Below are positions 29,806-41,553 of a stretch of DNA of 64,000 nucleotides, in pieces; the stretch's first letter is position 1, and each line of letters opens with the position of its first letter. Source of the DNA: AP-15 sp963788085 (GTDB lineage: Bacteria > Pseudomonadota > Alphaproteobacteria > ATCC43930 > CGMCC-115725); the NCBI GenBank assembly GCA_963788085.1, contig CAWBFS010000046.1, positions 1 to 64,000 on the forward strand. Reading direction: 5' to 3'. Made by a program: the position numbers and the translations under genes. Below the pieces are notes generated by a model. The model had not been told where the DNA came from and did not search any database. It saw nothing but the letters and a program-made list of their open reading frames with translations.

Positions 29806-31383
29806 TTATGCAGCGATTTTTGGCCGGTCGATAAAGAAGGAGGCGTTCTCGCGCCCAGCGGCGCAGGCGCGCGCGAAAACGATCATGTGATGGGCGACGA
29901 TCCCGACATGGATCAGCTCCTCGATGCGTCCGGCGCGCAGCGCGGGCCAAGCCATTTGCCAGAAATTGCGGCGGTAATCGCCAAAAAGCCCGACCCGAAC
30001 CAGCAGTCGCGAGATGATCCCGACGGCGCGGCGCAGATTGCCTGGGTTCAGACGCGCCCGAGACAACGGTAGCGCGATCCGGTTGAGGTAGGTGTGCTCC
30101 GCATTCCAGGCAAAACGGCGGTAGATCGCCTCAGGGGTGTAGGCGTGGCGGATCGAGCGGCGCCAATTGCCCAATACCTCTTCATACGGACGAGCAAAGA
30201 TGACGTTCAACTCGCGGTTCCCGTCTTCGTCGAGCCGTCCAGCGGCCTTCAGCCGGTCCCACAACGGTGTTTTCGGCAAGGCTTGCAGCAGGTTGATCGT
30301 AAGCATCGGGATCTGCGAGCGATCGATGAACTCGATCAACCGATCGGCGGTCTGCGGCGTGTCGGTGTCGAGACCGAGTATGATCCCTGAGACGACTTCG
30401 ATGCCGTAGCTGTTGATCGTCGCGACCGCGTCCAGCAACGGAACTGCGCGGTTCTGCGATTTCTGCATGGCATCGAGCGCCGCCAGTTCCGGCAACTCGA
30501 TGCCGCAGAAGAGCGTGCAGAAATAGGCTTCGCGCATCATCGTCAAGATCTCCGGCGATTTGGCGATGTTGAGGGTCGCCTCGCAACACAACTGCACCGG
30601 ATAACCGCGCCGCTTTTGCCAGGCGACAAGATGAGGCAGGAGTTCCCGTGCCGCCCTCTTGTTGCCGATGAAGTTGTCGTCGACAAAATAGATCGAGGTC
30701 TTGATCCCGGCGGCGAGCAGCGCGTCGAGCTCGGCGAGGATCTGCTGCGGCGTCTTGAGGCGGGGTTGACGTCCGTAAAGCGCCGGGATGTCGCAGAATT
30801 CGCAGCGATAGGGGCATCCGCTCGAAAACTGGACGCTGCCAATGAAATAGCGGCGGCCTTCGATCAGCTCATAGGCTGGCATCGGGAACTCGGAAAGCGC
30901 CAGACGCTCTCGCGTGGTAAAACGCTGTTGCGTGGCGGGTGGACTTGCGTCCGCGTCGATCGCGCGGATCAGCTCGTCCGTCGCATCGCCGAGTTCGCCG
31001 AGGTGGAGATAATCGAATTCGGGATACTTCTCCGGCGATGCGGAGACCGATGGGCCGCCCAACACCGTTGTCTTGCCCGCCGCCCGCGCGCGCCGGCCCA
31101 CCGCCTTGATCTCGGCCCGTTGGACATGCATGCCGCTGACAAAGACGGCATCGGCCCAGGTCAATTCCTCCTCGCTCGTCGGCCGGATGTTCTCGTCGAC
31201 GATCCGCACCTCCCATACCGGCGGCAAATAGGCGGCAACGACCAGGATCCCTTGCGGCGGCATAAAGGCGCGCACCCCGCCCATCAGCGGATAGGCGTAC
31301 TGAAACGTGCCGAATGATGCGGCATACTGCGGAAAGACGCAGAGAATGCGCCGGCGATGGCGTACCTGAACCTGGCTCCTCAT
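29806..31383 (-). CDS. B12-binding-domain radical SAM protein, HpnP-like
   Basis: A 525-residue protein. Residues ~10-150 form a cobalamin-binding-like domain (FPQYAASFGTFQYAYPLMGGV, FMPPQGILVVAAYLP, VLGGPSVSASPE). The radical SAM core carries the [4Fe-4S] motif C190-x3-C194-x2-C197 in GCPYRCEFCDIPALYGR. The C-terminal region is of the DUF4070 type (NLLQALPKTPLWDRL). Length and sequence resemble hopanoid C-2 methylase HpnP, but the DUF4070 family is broader and no hopanoid genes are adjacent, so the substrate is only inferred. Complete; ATG at 31381-31383. Confidence 0.8.
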   Translation of the reverse strand: MRSQVQVRHRRRILCVFPQYAASFGTFQYAYPLMGGVRAFMPPQGILVVAAYLPPVWEVRIVDENIRPTSEEELTWADAVFVSGMHVQRAEIKAVGRRARAAGKTTVLGGPSVSASPEKYPEFDYLHLGELGDATDELIRAIDADASPPATQQRFTTRERLALSEFPMPAYELIEGRRYFIGSVQFSSGCPYRCEFCDIPALYGRQPRLKTPQQILAELDALLAAGIKTSIYFVDDNFIGNKRAARELLPHLVAWQKRRGYPVQLCCEATLNIAKSPEILTMMREAYFCTLFCGIELPELAALDAMQKSQNRAVPLLDAVATINSYGIEVVSGIILGLDTDTPQTADRLIEFIDRSQIPMLTINLLQALPKTPLWDRLKAAGRLDEDGNRELNVIFARPYEEVLGNWRRSIRHAYTPEAIYRRFAWNAEHTYLNRIALPLSRARLNPGNLRRAVGIISRLLVRVGLFGDYRRNFWQMAWPALRAGRIEELIHVGIVAHHMIVFARACAAGRENASFFIDRPKIAA

Positions 31384-31402
31384 GACTTGGGCGCCGGAAT
31401 AT

Positions 31403-31831
31403 TCAGGGGCGATGGTGCGGGATCGCGTCCCATACCGGCTTGAAATCGTAGGTCGGATAGAACTCGGTGCGATAGCCGCCCCAGGCGGTCTGCTCGATGA
31501 CCCGGTTCGTATCCCGCAGCTTTTCGGCAGGCACCCGCAGAATGACGACCTGGCCGATGCCCATCATCACGTACCAGGCCACGATTTCGACGCCGTCGGG
31601 CGGGAACTTGTCGTACCAGCCTGTCTGCTTCAGGTGCTCGTTTATCTGATCGACCGTTTTCGTCTGGTCGTGCAGTAGGAAGACCGTCAGCAGGAACGAG
31701 CCCGCCTGCGGCACGGCGGCGCTCGCCTCGGGGGGCTCTTGCGCCGAGACAGGCAGCGCATTGGTTGCCGAGCTCAGGGCGGCGAGAAGCACGGCCGCCG
31801 CAATTGAACTCAGCTTTTCGCGTCGCTTCAT
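31403..31831 (-). CDS. secreted protein of unknown function, possibly in an operon with the radical SAM gene
   Basis: A 142-residue protein with an N-terminal signal peptide (SSIAAAVLLAALSSATNALPV) and a compact mature domain: VFLLHDQTKTVDQINEHLKQ, GWYDKFPPDGVEIVAWYVMMGIGQVVILRVP. The alternation suggests an alpha-beta ferredoxin-like fold. I do not know the family. It ends 19 bases before the radical SAM gene on the same strand. The ATG at 31829-31831 is chosen, with GGGGGTGGCGGG ahead of it; a much longer frame upstream lacks protein-like content. Confidence 0.65.
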   Translation of the reverse strand: MKRREKLSSIAAAVLLAALSSATNALPVSAQEPPEASAAVPQAGSFLLTVFLLHDQTKTVDQINEHLKQTGWYDKFPPDGVEIVAWYVMMGIGQVVILRVPAEKLRDTNRVIEQTAWGGYRTEFYPTYDFKPVWDAIPHHRP

Positions 31832-31990
31832 CCCGCCACCCCCATGTGGAAATCGATGCTGTTCTCGATGGTAAACGCGAGTCCTGGCGGGGTGAACACG
31901 GAAGTGCTCGTCTTGTCCCGCCGGGCGCTGCAATCGGTTACGAACGGGTGTAGACACTCGAGTTGACTGGCAAGCAACCCAGGCTACCGC

Positions 31991-33290
31991 ATGAATTATC
32001 GAACGCTGCTGCGCGACATGTTCGATGCCGCCGTCGCGGCTGCGGCACCGGCGCTGTGCGTTCCGAAGCACCTGCCGAAGCCGCCTACGGGCAGAACTGT
32101 CGTAGTCGGCGCCGGGAAGGCTGCCGCTTCGATGGCCGCGGCCGTCGAAGCAAACTGGTCCGGTCCGATCCAGGGGCTGGTTGTCACCCGTTATGGCCAC
32201 TCGGTGCCGTGCCGGCACATCGAAGTGATAGAGGCGGCGCATCCGGTGCCCGACGCCGCGGGGCGCGAAGCGGCTCGGCGGATTCTCGACAGGGTTAGTG
32301 GCCTCGGGCCGGACGACCTCGTGTTGTGTCTGCTTTCCGGCGGGGGTTCGTCGCTGCTGGCGCTCCCCGCCGCCGGTGTGACGCTCGAGGACAAGCAGGC
32401 GATCAATCGCGCGCTGCTGCGCAGCGGCGCCCATATCGGAGAAATGAATACCGTCCGCAAGCACCTGTCGGCGATCAAGGGCGGGAGACTTGCGATCGCC
32501 GCGGCGCCCGCGCCGGTCGTCTCGCTGATGATTTCGGACGTGCCGGGAGACGACCCGTCGGTTATCGCCTCGGGCCCGACCGTACCGGACCCGTCCACCT
32601 CTGCAGCGGCGGCCGCGATACTCGAGAAGTACCGGATCGAAATCCCCGCATCCGTGCTGAAACACCTACAAGAGCCGAGTTCCGAGACGCCAAAGCCCGG
32701 CGACATCCGCTTTCGCCACGTGACGAACCATGTAATTGCGACGCCGCAAGACGCTCTCGAAGCCGCCGCGCGGATCGCGCGGGATGCCGGGTTCCGGCCG
32801 CTGATCCTCGGCAATGCGATCGAAGGTGAGGCGCGCGACGTCGGGCTGGTTCACGCCGGCATCGCCAAGCAGGCCGCGGGCTACGGGCAGCCGGCGGAGC
32901 CTCCTTGTGCGTTGATCTCGGGCGGCGAGACGACGGTGACGGTGCGCGGCGGCGGGCGCGGCGGGCGCAACGCCGAATTCCTGCTGAGCCTCGCCGTGGC
33001 GCTCGATGGGCACGCCGGGATTGCCGCGATAGCCGCCGACACCGACGGCATTGACGGCAGCATGGATAATGCCGGCGCGTTCCTCTTGCCCGATTCCGTG
33101 GAGCGCGCCAGCGAGGCCGGGCTCAGCCTCCCAGCGCATCTAACCAACAATGATGCCTATTCGGTGTTCGCCCGGCTCGGCGACCTGCTGATCACCGGCC
33201 CCACGCGCACCAACGTCAACGATTTCAGGGCCATTCTGATCGACAAGGGCTCCCGATTCGAACGAGGCCGCGACGGCCATCGCGGGATAA
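31991..33290 (+). CDS. glycerate 2-kinase (GckA/TtuD type), 3' end disrupted
   Basis: About 420 residues of an MOFRL-type glycerate kinase: RTVVVGAGKAAASMAAAVEA, LLSGGGSSLLALPA, MNTVRKHLSAIKGGRLA, SDVPGDDPSVIASGPTVPDP and the C-terminal MOFRL region GGRNAEFLLSLAVALDG with DTDGIDGSMDNAGAF. It phosphorylates D-glycerate in serine, glyoxylate or tartrate pathways. The family ends shortly after GPTRTNVNDFRAILI; here the frame stays open to 33805, running antisense across the next gene. A one-base shift would bring in the TAA at 33288-33290, which I take as the original end. Confidence 0.85.
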
Positions 33291-33292
33291 TA

Positions 33293-33811
33293 TCAATCCA
33301 GCTTTTCCGTAACTTTTTTTGCTGTCGTGCCCTGCAACAAGGTGACCTCTGCGATCGCATGGCCATCTCGCAGATCGGGAAAGATGCTGACGGCGCGGAA
33401 CCCGGAATTCTCCTTCACGGCCGCATCGGCCGCGGCCACGAGCGAGGTCTTCGCCTTTGCCATCGCGGCTTTCTGATCCGCCGCGTCGTTGAGTTCGTCG
33501 GTGTCGGTAATCTTTTCCGTTTTTACGATCCCACCGGTTTTCGGATCCGTGACGATTTCGGAAAAATCGTCACCTTTTGTCGTGTAGATCGAAATCTGCA
33601 GTTTGCCGTCGTCAATCTCGAACTGGGCCGAAATCGGCTGACCTTCGCGCTCACTTGCCTTGAGGCCGTCCTGCAACGTAAACGTCGTATCCTTCAGGGC
33701 AGTAGCCATTGCTTCGAGCTCGTCGTCCTGGGCCCAGGCTGGCCCGGCACCGGCGCTCGACAGGCCGACGGCCGAGACAAGCACGAGCAATCGAAGCGCT
33801 TTTAACAGCAT
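33293..33811 (-). CDS. secreted PepSY-domain protein
   Basis: A 172-residue protein with a signal peptide (LRLLVLVSAVGLSSAGAGPAWA) and PepSY-like repeats: QDGLKASEREGQPISAQFEIDDGKLQISIYTTKGDDFSEIVTD is interrupted only by short turns, then SLVAAADAAVKENSGFRAVSI and AIAEVTLLQGTTAKKV. PepSY domains often inhibit peptidases or act in membrane-bound reductases. Complete; it converges with the glycerate kinase gene and diverges from chrA. Confidence 0.8.
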   Translation of the reverse strand: MLLKALRLLVLVSAVGLSSAGAGPAWAQDDELEAMATALKDTTFTLQDGLKASEREGQPISAQFEIDDGKLQISIYTTKGDDFSEIVTDPKTGGIVKTEKITDTDELNDAADQKAAMAKAKTSLVAAADAAVKENSGFRAVSIFPDLRDGHAIAEVTLLQGTTAKKVTEKLD

Positions 33812-33942
33812 GTTCTCTCAACCTTTCTACAGAACCCGCGCCGGTGTTGGACTCGATCGAGCCGGCACGATAGCGAACCAGGCGGAAGCTGTCAGCCCCG
33901 CTTGCCCACGAGCCGATCGGCCATCAACGCCAGGGTGATGCC

Positions 33943-34517
33943 ATGCTCGAGAGGCCGGAAAGCAGCGGCTCCGGCGAACGGGTCCCGTTGAGTGCCCCAT
34001 TCATTGGCTTTCTCAAGGTCTCGCTGTGCGGTTTCGGCGGCGGGCTCGTTTGGGCGCGCCGTATTGTGGTCGAGCAATGCCAATGGATGGACGAGCAGGA
34101 ATTTGCCGAGACGCTTACCCTTTGCCAGCTGATGCCAGGACCGAACATCGTTGGGATCACGGTCTGAGTCGGCGCCAAGCTGCGCGGAGCGATCGGCGCA
34201 GTAACCGCTGTCGCGGGTTTTATTCTGTTGCCCTGGACGGTCGGATTGGCGATCGGCGGTGTCGTGCTTCGATTTGCCGAAATCGCGATCCTGCAGAACA
34301 TCCTCGGCGGGCTTTCAGCGTCCGCCGCGGGACTGCTGATCGGCACGGGATTGCGGTTGCTGAGGCCACACCGCTGTCGCCGCACGGCATTGCTCTTTGC
34401 CGGTTTGGCTTTCGCCGGCATGGCATTCACCAGGCCTGCCGCTGCCGATGGTTCCTCCTCGCATTGGCGCCGATCAGCAATGCCGCCGCGGGTATCGAAA
34501 GTGCCAGAGCACGATGA
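33943..34517 (+). pseudogene. chromate transporter, first half-size subunit (ChrA-type), with stop and frameshift
   Basis: A single-domain chromate transporter subunit: FIGFLKVSLCGFGGGLVWARR, then LTLCQLMPGPNIVGITV. A TGA at 34165-34167 replaces the tryptophan expected there, and the same frame continues VGAKLRGAIGAVTAVAGFILLPW. A frame change near 34445 leads to LLALAPISNAAAGIESARAR. The gene would end at 34517, overlapping the ATG of the second half by four bases (ATGA), so this is a paired short-chain CHR system. The stop could be a true mutation or a substitution error. Chromate or another oxyanion is the expected substrate. Confidence 0.7.
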
Positions 34518-35095
34518 ACAGCTTTTCCGCATCCCTCGTATTGGCGGCGCATCTAGCTGTACTGTCGTCGATCAGCTTTGGCGGGTTCCCGACGGTTCTG
34601 CCGGACGTCCACCACCTCGCCATCGCCAAGGGCTGGGTGACCGACCAGGAGTTCGCGAATTTCTTTGCGGTGTCGCAAGTGACGCCGGGACCCAACATGA
34701 TCCTGATGATGAGCTTTCCTCGGGCTCAAAGTCGGAGGAATTTCCGGGGCCATCGCCAGTGCGCCCGCAACCTTCGGGCCGCCATGCGCTGACGTATTAC
34801 CTTTCCTACCGGCTGTGGGATCGTTTCCGCGATATGCCGTGGCAGCGCATTGTGCGGCGTGGGCTTGCTCCTCTAACGATCGGGCTCGTCATTGCCGGCG
34901 GCTATGTGATGGCTCGTTCCGCCGCGGTCGGGTGGCAGAGTGTAGCGATCACCGCTGCTGCAGTGGCACTGAGGTTCGGCACGCGGCTCAATCCGCTCTG
35001 GATCCTGACGGCCGGCGGAGTATTGGGCTGGGCTCGGTCTTCTGCTAATGGCATCCAGCATGAAAAGATCGCCGATTTCGGAAAATACCACATGA
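34514..35095 (+). pseudogene. chromate transporter, second half-size subunit, frameshifted
   Basis: It begins MNSFSASLVLAAHLAVLSSI, then FGGFPTVLPDVHHLAI and FAVSQVTPGPNMILMMSF, the hallmark CHR sequence. Frame changes near 34722, 34785 and 35030 are each repaired by one base, giving LGLKVGGISGAIASAPATFG, LTYYLSYRLWDRFRDMPW and GLGLLLMASSMKRSP. The last frame stops at the TGA of 35093-35095, overlapping the channel gene start by ATGA. The repaired pair would be a functional-length two-subunit transporter. Confidence 0.7.
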
Positions 35096-36606
35096 TCGAT
35101 TTTGCAAGCATTACAGGGGCGGCTGCCCGCGACCCGCTGGTTATCATCCTTGGGCTTTACATCGTTGGCGGTCTGGCCACGTACTTTTTTTTCAAAAGAC
35201 ATCCAATCGGGCGCGCCGCCGTGCGGGTGGTTTTTTTAATCCTGCTCACGTTCGCCCTTCTGTATGCCGATATCGTGCCATATCAGCCTTTGGCGCTGAC
35301 GGGCTCGCCGTTCCGCGATGCGGTTCATGCCCTCTTAAAGATTGCGTGGTGGTTTTGGACAGCCTGGTTCTTGGTCGGCGTGCTGCGGGCTTTTGTCGTT
35401 TTTCAACGCAGCCCGCGCGAGGCGAAGCTGCTACAGGACCTGCTGGCGGGCCTTATCTATCTCACTGCAGTTTTTGCGATCATTACTTATGTCTTCGATC
35501 TGCCGATCCGGGGCTTGCTGGCGACCTCGGGGGTCGTCGCAATCATCCTCGGCCTCGCCCTACAGAGCACCCTGGGCGACGTATTTTCGGGTATCGTGCT
35601 GAGTTTTAGCCGGCCTTACCGGCCCGGCGATTGGATCAGCGTCGAAGGCGGCACCGACGGCCGGGTCATCGAGTTGAACTGGCGCGCGACCTACATCCTG
35701 ACGGCGCGGCGAGATCTGGCGATATTGCCCAACAGCACGATCGCGAAGTCCAAGATCATCAACGTCAGCTCTCCAAGCGGTCTTCATGGGACGACCGTAA
35801 GCGTTCAGATCGGCTCCGAGGCGCCGCCTTCGAGGTGTAGCGAGATTCTCGAGCACGCGATTCGCAATTCTCGGCTGATCGTCGCAACACCAGCTCCGAC
35901 GATCACCGTCAAGACGATCAATGCCAGCTACGCGGAATTCGAGATCGCGTTCTTTGTCGAAGAGCTGGCCTCGACCGTAAAGGCGCAAAACGAGCTGTTC
36001 GATTTTATCTATCGGCACCTGGCCGCCGCTGACATCGATCTAGCAGCGCCCCAGAACGGGCCGGTGGCGGACGGGGACTTGCGAAAGAGCCGCACCAGTA
36101 TCGAAAGGCTGCTTGAGCTGGTTGACATTTTTACAACTTTCACGCCGGAGGAACGCGCTGCCATCGCGGCAAAGCTCAAGCGACGATCCTACGACGAGGG
36201 CGAAACCTTGGTTGAGCTCGGCACCGTTCTGCAGTCATTGTTTATAATCGGCAACGGCGTCGTCTCGATCACCCGCGAAGGCATCGAGGGTGAGATGGAA
36301 CTATTGCGCTTGGGACCCGGAGATCATTTTGGCGAAATCGGGATGCTGACCGGAGCGGGCGCCACAGCAAGGCTCAGCGCGCTGGTCCCCACCACGGTTT
36401 ACGAGCTGGCTAAGGCGGACCTCACGCCCATCCTGGAGGCGCGGCCGCCGGTTGCCCAGGAGCTCTGCCGAGCGCTGGCTCGCCGCCAGGCTGTAGGCCA
36501 ATCGAGCGCCTCGCCCGAACTCGACGAGAGTGTTCCGAAGCACCACCTGACGGATTGGTTTTCGGACCGGATTCATAAGCTCTATGATGTCGTTAACGCC
36601 GGATGA
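35092..36606 (+). CDS. MscS-type channel with C-terminal cyclic-nucleotide-binding domain
   Basis: A 504-residue protein. Four or five membrane segments lead to the MscS pore and beta domain (GVVAIILGLALQSTLGDVFSG, RPYRPGDWISVEGG, NWRATYILT and LPNSTIAKSKIINVS). The last ~130 residues are a cyclic-nucleotide-binding domain, with GDHFGEIGMLTGAGATARL as the phosphate-binding cassette. Such bCNG-type proteins are channels that can respond to cAMP. The start chosen is the ATG at 35092, which overlaps the chromate subunit stop; the open frame upstream is the frameshifted transporter. Confidence 0.88.
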   Translation: MIDFASITGAAARDPLVIILGLYIVGGLATYFFFKRHPIGRAAVRVVFLILLTFALLYADIVPYQPLALTGSPFRDAVHALLKIAWWFWTAWFLVGVLRAFVVFQRSPREAKLLQDLLAGLIYLTAVFAIITYVFDLPIRGLLATSGVVAIILGLALQSTLGDVFSGIVLSFSRPYRPGDWISVEGGTDGRVIELNWRATYILTARRDLAILPNSTIAKSKIINVSSPSGLHGTTVSVQIGSEAPPSRCSEILEHAIRNSRLIVATPAPTITVKTINASYAEFEIAFFVEELASTVKAQNELFDFIYRHLAAADIDLAAPQNGPVADGDLRKSRTSIERLLELVDIFTTFTPEERAAIAAKLKRRSYDEGETLVELGTVLQSLFIIGNGVVSITREGIEGEMELLRLGPGDHFGEIGMLTGAGATARLSALVPTTVYELAKADLTPILEARPPVAQELCRALARRQAVGQSSASPELDESVPKHHLTDWFSDRIHKLYDVVNAG

Positions 36607-36747
36607 GCCGCTACCAACCTCGGCCCCAAGTCTCGGATTTGGCAAAACGCGGGGTAGTATGCGGTAAAGTTGAGCGCGTACCGAGATTGTGACGTGATAT
36701 TCAGGCAAGCCCGATGTCAACCCTAAATGAGGAGTGATCGGGGATCG

Positions 36748-37481
36748 ATGCTGGCCTATGTGATCGAATATGGCGTGATTTTTGTGTTGCTTCTCGTTAC
36801 CGCCTATCTCGTTCCGGCGGGTTTGTTCCACTACATGTTTTTCAGCGCCGCAGTCCGGCGACCGAAGCCATGCGGATCCAGAAGCGGCGGCCTCCACCAC
36901 AGGATATCCATCGCGAGATTCGCCAATCGGTCTCGGCACTGCTGCTGTTCTCGCTTTATAGCTTGATCGTCTATCACGCGGCCAGGAACGGTGCGACGGC
37001 ACTCTATTTCGACTTCGCGGAGCATTCGTGGTGGTGGGCGGCGGCGGGGTTCGCAGCTTCGGTGGTTTTGCATGACATTTATTTCTACACGACCCACCGG
37101 TTGATGCACCTCCCTCCGCTATTCAAGACGGTCCACGCCGGACACCACAGATCGCTGACACCGACACCGTGGTCAATTCTATCGTTCCAACCGTTGGAGA
37201 CTATTTCTCAGTTCGGCTTCTTCGCCCTGGTGATTTTCTTCGTGCCTTTACATCCGGCGACGTTGCTCGCCTATCTGCTGTTCGACGGCATCGTCAACGC
37301 CGCGGGGCACTGCGGGCACGAATTCGTCGCGCAAGCCTCACAAAAGCATTGGCTGCTCAAATACCTCAACGCGGTGACCCATCACGACCTGCACCATTCC
37401 CGCTTTCGCTACAATTTCGGGCAGTATTTCAACATTTTGGATCGCCTCTTCGGCACCTTCCTGGACCGCCCGGTAGCGTGA
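36748..37481 (+). CDS. fatty acid hydroxylase / sterol desaturase superfamily protein (one frameshift)
   Basis: About 245 residues of membrane di-iron enzyme. The histidine clusters are HDIYFYTTHRLMH, HAGHHRS, HCGHEFV and HHDLHHS, all of the expected spacing. The N-terminal membrane segment (MLAYVIEYGVIFVLLLVTAYL) is in another frame from the rest, with a one-base change near 36860. Substrate could be a fatty acid, sterol-like lipid or carotenoid. Its TGA overlaps the GTG start of the glycosyltransferase (GTGA), suggesting joint translation and possibly a shared lipid-modification role. Confidence 0.83.
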
Positions 37482-38206
37482 TCATTTTCGATTATCATCC
37501 CGACCTTGAACGAGGACGAAAATTATCGAAGCAGACTCTGCGAACCCTGGCAGCGACACTCACCCTGCCGCATGAGGTGATCGTCTCGGACGGAGGCAGT
37601 TCTGACCGGACGGCTGAATTGGCGGCCCGATACGCGAATACCGTCATCGTATTTTCGGGCCAAGGCCGTCAGACGATCGGCGAAGGGCGTAACGAGGGCG
37701 CCAAAGTTGCCGCCGGCGATTTTCTCGTCTTTCTTGATGCCGACTGCGTTATCCCAGAGCCGGACCGGTTCTTTGCGCAGGCGCTCGCTTATTTTGAGAG
37801 AGACCCAGGGTTGGTCGGGCTGACCGCGTACCTTCGCGTGTTTCCGGCGGACGAAACGCTTGGCGACAAGCTCGTCTCGGGCGTCGCCAACATTGGCCTG
37901 CGGGTCGCCAATAACATATTGAGACGAGGGGCTTCCTTCGGCGAATTTCAGATGATCCGGCGAGAGGCGTTCGCTCGCCTGGGCGGGTTCCGTGCGGATC
38001 TGATCGCGTTCGAAGACACCGACATGTTTCGCCGTCTTTCCCGGATCGGCCGAACAATGATCGCTCCGAAACTTCGCGTGCTGCACAGCGGTCGACGCGG
38101 CCATCAGGTCGGCCACCCGCAATTGATCGCGATGTGGCTCGTTAACATGGTCTTTGTCGCGATCCGCGACCGGACGTTCAGCAAAGAATGGAGGCCGATT
38201 CGCTAA
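37478..38206 (+). CDS. family 2 glycosyltransferase (frameshifted near the start)
   Basis: About 243 residues. The classical GT2 opening SIIIPTLNEDEN appears in one frame and is followed, after one-base changes near 37486 and 37518, by LRTLAATLTLPHEVIVSDGGSSDRT, EGRNEGAKVAAGDFLVFLDADCVIP (DxD motif) and FGEFQMIRREAFARLGGF. Start is a GTG at 37478-37480 overlapping the upstream stop. A hydrophobic C-terminus (LIAMWLVNMVFVAIRD) suggests membrane attachment. Acceptor unknown. Confidence 0.8.
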   Translation: MIIFDYHPDLERGRKLSKQTLRTLAATLTLPHEVIVSDGGSSDRTAELAARYANTVIVFSGQGRQTIGEGRNEGAKVAAGDFLVFLDADCVIPEPDRFFAQALAYFERDPGLVGLTAYLRVFPADETLGDKLVSGVANIGLRVANNILRRGASFGEFQMIRREAFARLGGFRADLIAFEDTDMFRRLSRIGRTMIAPKLRVLHSGRRGHQVGHPQLIAMWLVNMVFVAIRDRTFSKEWRPIR

Positions 38207-38664
38207 ACGGCATGGCAGAGGGTGCTGGACCTTTCGTGCTCCGGCGAAGCTTACATCGCCTGTCGGCCAATTTTTCCGCGCGTTCGGTCCGAGACGCGGC
38301 GAGTTCAAGCACGGCGCGCGCGTCCGTCGATGACCCATGAGGTGTGGCAGTAGCAGCCCGTCGTAAATCGGCTGGCTGTTGTAGAGAGCGTGCGTCACAT
38401 AGTCCCAATCGGCGGCGATCATCGCGTCCTTGATCATGCGCCAGAAGCCGACGCGATTGCCGTAATCCTGGCGGATCCGCCCGGGGCGGCGCCGAAGAAT
38501 TGTAATAATTCTAAATCTTGACGTGGCGCGTCGGCGTCCCATATCGCGGGCGTCGGCGGGCGTTTGCCGTCGAGGGGTCTCGACGGGTTGCGTAGGGACC
38601 GACCGATACCGGGAGCCCGGTTGGCGTGCGAACCCCGCATTGCGGAACACAATCGGATCGAAAG
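38207..38664. other. gene-free spacer before katG
   Basis: 458 bases without a convincing gene. On the minus strand at about 38358-38478 there is a protein-like stretch (QDYGNRVGFWRMIKDAMI, then AADWDYVTHALYNSQPIYDG) without a start or extended homology that I can name; it may be a small gene remnant. An A/T-rich patch AATTGTAATAATTCTAAATC near 38498 could contain the katG promoter. Confidence 0.4.
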
Positions 38665-40836
<2,172 letters not shown>

Positions 40837-41019
40837 CGCCTCCGAAAAGGTCTTCGAGGTGTCCAACTTATCCGAGCCCACATCCTCGGCGAGCGTCCGG
40901 AATCCGCGCGAAGGCTTCATTCGACCCAACGGATGATGGTCGCCGGGTCAAGTCTTAGTGATACGACCTGCCGGCGACGCTGACGTGCCGCCGAACGGGG
41001 CGCCCGGCGGCCGATACAG

Positions 41020-41515
41020 GACCGCCGCCGCGGCGGCGGTCCTGGTGTCGCGGAAGGCGGGGAACACCTCCTTTGCGAACCGGTCGAGGTCCGCGAGCTG
41101 GTCGGGACAGCGCTTCTCGACCGCCTTCAATTGCTCGATGATGTCCTCCGGCCGGCCGGCGAGGAAACCGCCCGCCTTCACCGCATCCTCGATCGTTGGT
41201 GTTTGAGGGACCGCTCTCGCGCTGGCCTGTTTCACCTGTTTTATCTGGTCGAGATCAGGTATCAGCAACTCCTTTGATCGCAAACGCGCCCGCTAACGCT
41301 AACGTGGCCTCGATGCGCGCGAGATTACACTGTGATTATGGCAATGGCGTGTTGTCGATACCGCGTCGAGGCGATCGCGCCGCCTTCTGCCGAGCCGCCG
41401 CTGATGGCGTATTTCGCCATGAACCCGAAGGCGCGCTCCGATCCGCTCTAGATCTAGATCGGCTGCCGGCATTGGACCGGCTGCCGCAGCGGCGCGGCAC
41501 CAAGGTGACTTACGG
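41020..41515 (-). pseudogene. LLM monooxygenase remnant A, C-terminal and middle parts
   Basis: The minus strand at 41020-41205 encodes TIEDAVKAGGFLAGRPEDII, EQLKAVEKR and LDRFAKEVFPAFRDTRTAAA, matching the C-terminus of the LLM gene at 47715-48894 but with about 45 bases missing in the middle. At 41365-41515 a further degraded piece matches its middle (compare 48190-48330). Numerous stops and losses show real decay. The upstream part of the same copy is at 42189-42535, separated by a VapBC-type module. Confidence 0.75.
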
Positions 41516-41553
41516 TCCTTTACATGTGGCGCACATGCTTTTACGGTGGTCAC

